From: Endomicrobium sp.
GTDB taxonomy: Bacteria; Elusimicrobiota; Endomicrobiia; Endomicrobiales; Endomicrobiaceae
Assembly: GCA_031260765.1 (NCBI GenBank)
Contig: JAISKX010000020.1
Location: 1-7,093 of the forward strand
Reading direction: 5' to 3'
Length of the DNA stretch: 7,093 nucleotides
The translations under genes were made by a program, and so were the position numbers. Below the pieces are notes generated by a model. It did no database searches, was not told the origin of the DNA, and saw nothing but the letters and a program-made list of their open reading frames with translations. Positions 4,825 through 7,093 of this stretch are shown here, piece after piece; position 1 is the first letter of the stretch; the number at the start of each line of letters is the position of its first letter.

Positions 4825-6672
4825 ATGGCAATCACTGTTTTATCTCAAGAGACAATCAATAAAATAGCCGCAGGCGAAGTGGTTGAAAGACCTTTAAATG
4901 TAGTCAAAGAGTTGGTAGAAAATTCTTTGGACGCTTGCGCAACTTCAATAAATATAGAAATCCTTCAAGCAGGCAAAAAACTCATCAGAATATCGGACAA
5001 TGGCATGGGGATGGACGAAGAAGATTTAAAACTTTCCATTTTGCGCCATGCCACCAGTAAAATAATCAATTTTGAAGATTTATCGCATATACAATCAATG
5101 GGATTTAGAGGCGAGGCTCTTTCCTCAATCGCCGCCGTATCCAAATTAGAAATCAAAACAAAAAAAAGAGACTCGGCAAATGGCTGGAAATTATATTGTG
5201 AAGGCGGGAAAAATATAAATATTACCCCATGGTCAGGCGCGCAAGGAACTATTTGTGAAGTCAAAGATTTATTTTTCAATACGCCCGCAAGACAGAAATT
5301 CCTAAAAAGCGATTCCACAGAAAGAGCCCGAATAATAAATACCATAGAAGAAATCGCCTTAGCCAATCAAGAAATCTCTTTCAAACTCTCTTTTGACAAC
5401 AAAACAATCCTGCAAAGTAGCGCTGTTCCAGATAGCGTTGTTAGAAATTCATCGCAGAACCCGAAGGGTCACGCCGTAGCGCAAGCGAAGGCGGACGCAA
5501 AACTAAACCGAATCTCCGACATTCTCGGCAAAGATTTCTCCAACATCCTAAAAAACACTCAAATAGACCATCCCAAAGCCTCTTTTGATATATTTTTTAC
5601 AGGCAGAGACAATGCCCAACCCAATCGCAAATATCAATATCTTTTTATAAACAGCCGCCCAGTCAATTTGCCCAAATGGCTCATACATTGCATAAATCAC
5701 GCATATCAGGGTTTGATAATGCACGATAGATACCCGGGATTTTTAATTTATATAACAATAGACCCGTCAGATATAGATATAAATATACATCCCACAAAAA
5801 GAGAAGTTAAATTTGCAGACGAAAATGCTATGTATGACATAATTTTTAAATCTCTAAAAGCCGCCTTGACTTCTCAACCTCATAGCGAAATATCTATCAA
5901 TGCTCAAAGCGAGACAATAAAATCTTTTCAATTTGACAATAAAGCCGCCGCCGCTCCAATCAAAAGCGGCTCGGATTTCTCCGCTCCCAATTATATTTCC
6001 GAGCCTAAAAAATCTTACGGTTCCTTTAAACAAGATTATTCCATAAAAGATTACGCTAATGTATATGTCAAACAAAATGAATTAAACACAGGCGATTTTG
6101 ACAATAATATAAAAGTGTTGGGGCAAGTTTTTGCAAACTACATAATCGTAGAAAATGAAGGGCAGCTCTATATTTTTGACCAGCACGCTGCGGCAGAGCG
6201 CGTCAAATACGAGCAATACATAAAACAGACTACAAATAAAAAAATGGATATCCAAGCCTTGCTTATACCTGAGAATTTAGAATTATCCCCATCGCTATCC
6301 GCTCTATTAAAAGAAAATCTTTCTCTTATAAATGAGTTGGGGCTCGGCATTGAGGAATTCGGCGATAATATATTTAGAATAAAATCCTATCCCGCCTTGC
6401 TCGGCAATGTCTCTATAGAAAACATTGCTCGAACTTTGCTTGAAGATTTAGAGACTGACAAAAATATAGAAATAGACAAGAAGAGAGAAAAAATCATCCG
6501 CTCAGCCTGCCGCGCAAGCATAAAGGCAGGCTATACAATATCTACAATAGAGGCAAAACAATTGATAATGAATTTGTTTAAATGTGAAAGTCCTTTCACT
6601 TGTCCCCACGGCAGACCTACGGCATATAGAATTTCCAAAGAAGAGTTAGAAAAGTTTTTTAAAAGAGTATGA
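4825..6672 (+). CDS. mutL: DNA mismatch repair protein MutL, endonuclease type
   Basis: This 615-residue MutL couples mismatch recognition by MutS to strand removal. The N-terminal GHKL ATPase is intact: E29 and N33 in VVKELVENSLDA, D58 in SDNGMG, RHATSK (74-79) and GFRGEAL (93-99), at the same numbering as in E. coli MutL. The transducer domain ends around INIHPTKREVKF, a linker of about 70-80 residues follows, and the C-terminal dimerisation/endonuclease domain starts near 437. That domain has the metal-site motif DQHAAAERVKYE (452-463), ACRASIK (561-567) and CPHGRP (593-598), so it should nick DNA itself, as in organisms without MutH. Odd: residues about 199-227 are longer than in other MutLs and are encoded by GC-rich DNA (see repeat entry). 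Translation probably couples to the inhibitor gene, since AGGGA (4815-4819) overlaps its stop codon; miaA overlaps the mutL end. Confidence 0.97.
   Translation: MAITVLSQETINKIAAGEVVERPLNVVKELVENSLDACATSINIEILQAGKKLIRISDNGMGMDEEDLKLSILRHATSKIINFEDLSHIQSMGFRGEALSSIAAVSKLEIKTKKRDSANGWKLYCEGGKNINITPWSGAQGTICEVKDLFFNTPARQKFLKSDSTERARIINTIEEIALANQEISFKLSFDNKTILQSSAVPDSVVRNSSQNPKGHAVAQAKADAKLNRISDILGKDFSNILKNTQIDHPKASFDIFFTGRDNAQPNRKYQYLFINSRPVNLPKWLIHCINHAYQGLIMHDRYPGFLIYITIDPSDIDINIHPTKREVKFADENAMYDIIFKSLKAALTSQPHSEISINAQSETIKSFQFDNKAAAAPIKSGSDFSAPNYISEPKKSYGSFKQDYSIKDYANVYVKQNELNTGDFDNNIKVLGQVFANYIIVENEGQLYIFDQHAAAERVKYEQYIKQTTNKKMDIQALLIPENLELSPSLSALLKENLSLINELGLGIEEFGDNIFRIKSYPALLGNVSIENIARTLLEDLETDKNIEIDKKREKIIRSACRASIKAGYTISTIEAKQLIMNLFKCESPFTCPHGRPTAYRISKEELEKFFKRV
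5419..5505. repeat. Probable in-frame palindromic mini-element inserted in mutL
   Basis: Bases 5450-5499 contain 33 G+C of 50, against about 20 of 50 on each side. They encode SSQNPKGHAVAQAKADA, unlike the surrounding MutL. Two small inverted repeats are present: ACCC/GGGT (5459-5462 with 5466-5469) and CGCC/GGCG (5472-5475 with 5490-5493). Codons switch to AAG, GCG and CCG. The stretch lies between the ATPase core and the transducer domain, at a position where typical MutLs have about 20 fewer residues. It shares the 8-mer TCGCAGAA with the hairpin copy of the intergenic repeat at 4201-4208. Exact ends are uncertain; 5419-5505 is the outer estimate. Confidence 0.5.
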
Positions 6673-7093
6673 AAAAAATCGTAATCATATCAGGCGCAAC
6701 CGCCAGCGGCAAAACCAAAACCGCCGTCCAATTTTGCAAAGAAAACAATGGCGAAATAATCTCCTGCGATTCCCGCCAAGTCTATAAATACTTAGACATA
6801 GGCACAAACAAAGAGGGCATTTTAAACGCTGACAATTCCTATCGCACAATCAACGGCATCCCCCAATACCTAACCGACATCATAAATCCCGACCAAAAAT
6901 ACAGCGCCGCAGACTTCGTCCATGATGCCAACATAAAAATAGACGAGATAATAAACAAAGGCAAACTCCCCGTAATAGTAGGCGGAACAGGCTTATATAT
7001 AAAATCCCTACTATACGGTCTTGACGAAATGCCTCCCGCCGATGAAAACCTAAGAAAAAAACTATCTCAAAAAACAAAGCAAGAACTTTACGA
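6669..7093 (+). CDS. miaA: tRNA dimethylallyltransferase, N-terminal part (cut by window end)
   Basis: The first 141 codons are visible and the gene continues past base 7093; the complete family is usually about 300 residues. MiaA transfers a dimethylallyl group to N6 of A37 in tRNAs that read codons starting with U. The P-loop is GATASGKT (9-16), followed by the substrate-recognition block DSRQVYKYLDIGT (34-46), DIINPDQKYSAADF (70-83) and VGGTGLYIKSLLYGL (104-118). Two positions deviate from the usual text: GPTASGKT has Ala for Pro, and the usual GVPHHL segment reads GIPQYL (63-68), with about 8 extra residues before it. The ATG at 6669 overlaps the mutL TGA as ATGA, which implies translational coupling; mutL-miaA adjacency is common in bacteria. 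Confidence 0.96.
   Translation, partial: MKKIVIISGATASGKTKTAVQFCKENNGEIISCDSRQVYKYLDIGTNKEGILNADNSYRTINGIPQYLTDIINPDQKYSAADFVHDANIKIDEIINKGKLPVIVGGTGLYIKSLLYGLDEMPPADENLRKKLSQKTKQELY

Overview
The window comes from an AT-leaning bacterial genome rich in AAA, ATA and AGA codons. Two proteins have Sec-type signal peptides, so there is an exported compartment. The gene content (a bacterial microcompartment shell protein, an iron-type alcohol dehydrogenase and phosphate acetyltransferase) points to a fermentative anaerobe. Short GC-rich palindromic and tandem repeats lie between genes, and one appears to sit inside mutL. I cannot place the organism at phylum level from the sequence alone.

Left part (1-3932), a metabolic locus: the C-terminal end of a BMC-domain shell protein, a perfect intercistronic hairpin, an iron-containing alcohol dehydrogenase, a 124-base gap with an orphan ribosome-binding-like sequence, an exported HAD phosphatase resembling phosphorylcholine phosphatase (PchP), a strong intrinsic terminator, and phosphate acetyltransferase (pta). 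A consistent reading is that an aldehyde made in a microcompartment is reduced to alcohol by the dehydrogenase, while acetyl-CoA becomes acetyl-phosphate through Pta. The exported phosphatase could supply a dephosphorylated substrate such as choline or ethanolamine. The signature lyase that would define the compartment lies outside the window, so this pathway is inferred.

Middle (3933-4267): 335 bases with no credible gene. They hold a small GC hairpin, a long inverted repeat with 11-base arms, and three head-to-tail copies of a 23-base repeat beginning GTCATTCTG, the last of which forms a perfect hairpin.

Right part (4268-7093), a tight operon: an exported chagasin-type (I42) cysteine peptidase inhibitor, mutL (endonuclease-type) 8 bases later, and miaA overlapping mutL by 4 bases and cut by the window end. 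MutL carries a GC-rich, in-frame stretch between its ATPase and transducer regions that looks like an inserted palindromic mini-element.

Most of the genes are recognisable families. The less ordinary points are the exported PchP-like enzyme in a microcompartment neighbourhood, the terminator abutting the pta ribosome-binding site, the repeat array, and the MutL insertion.
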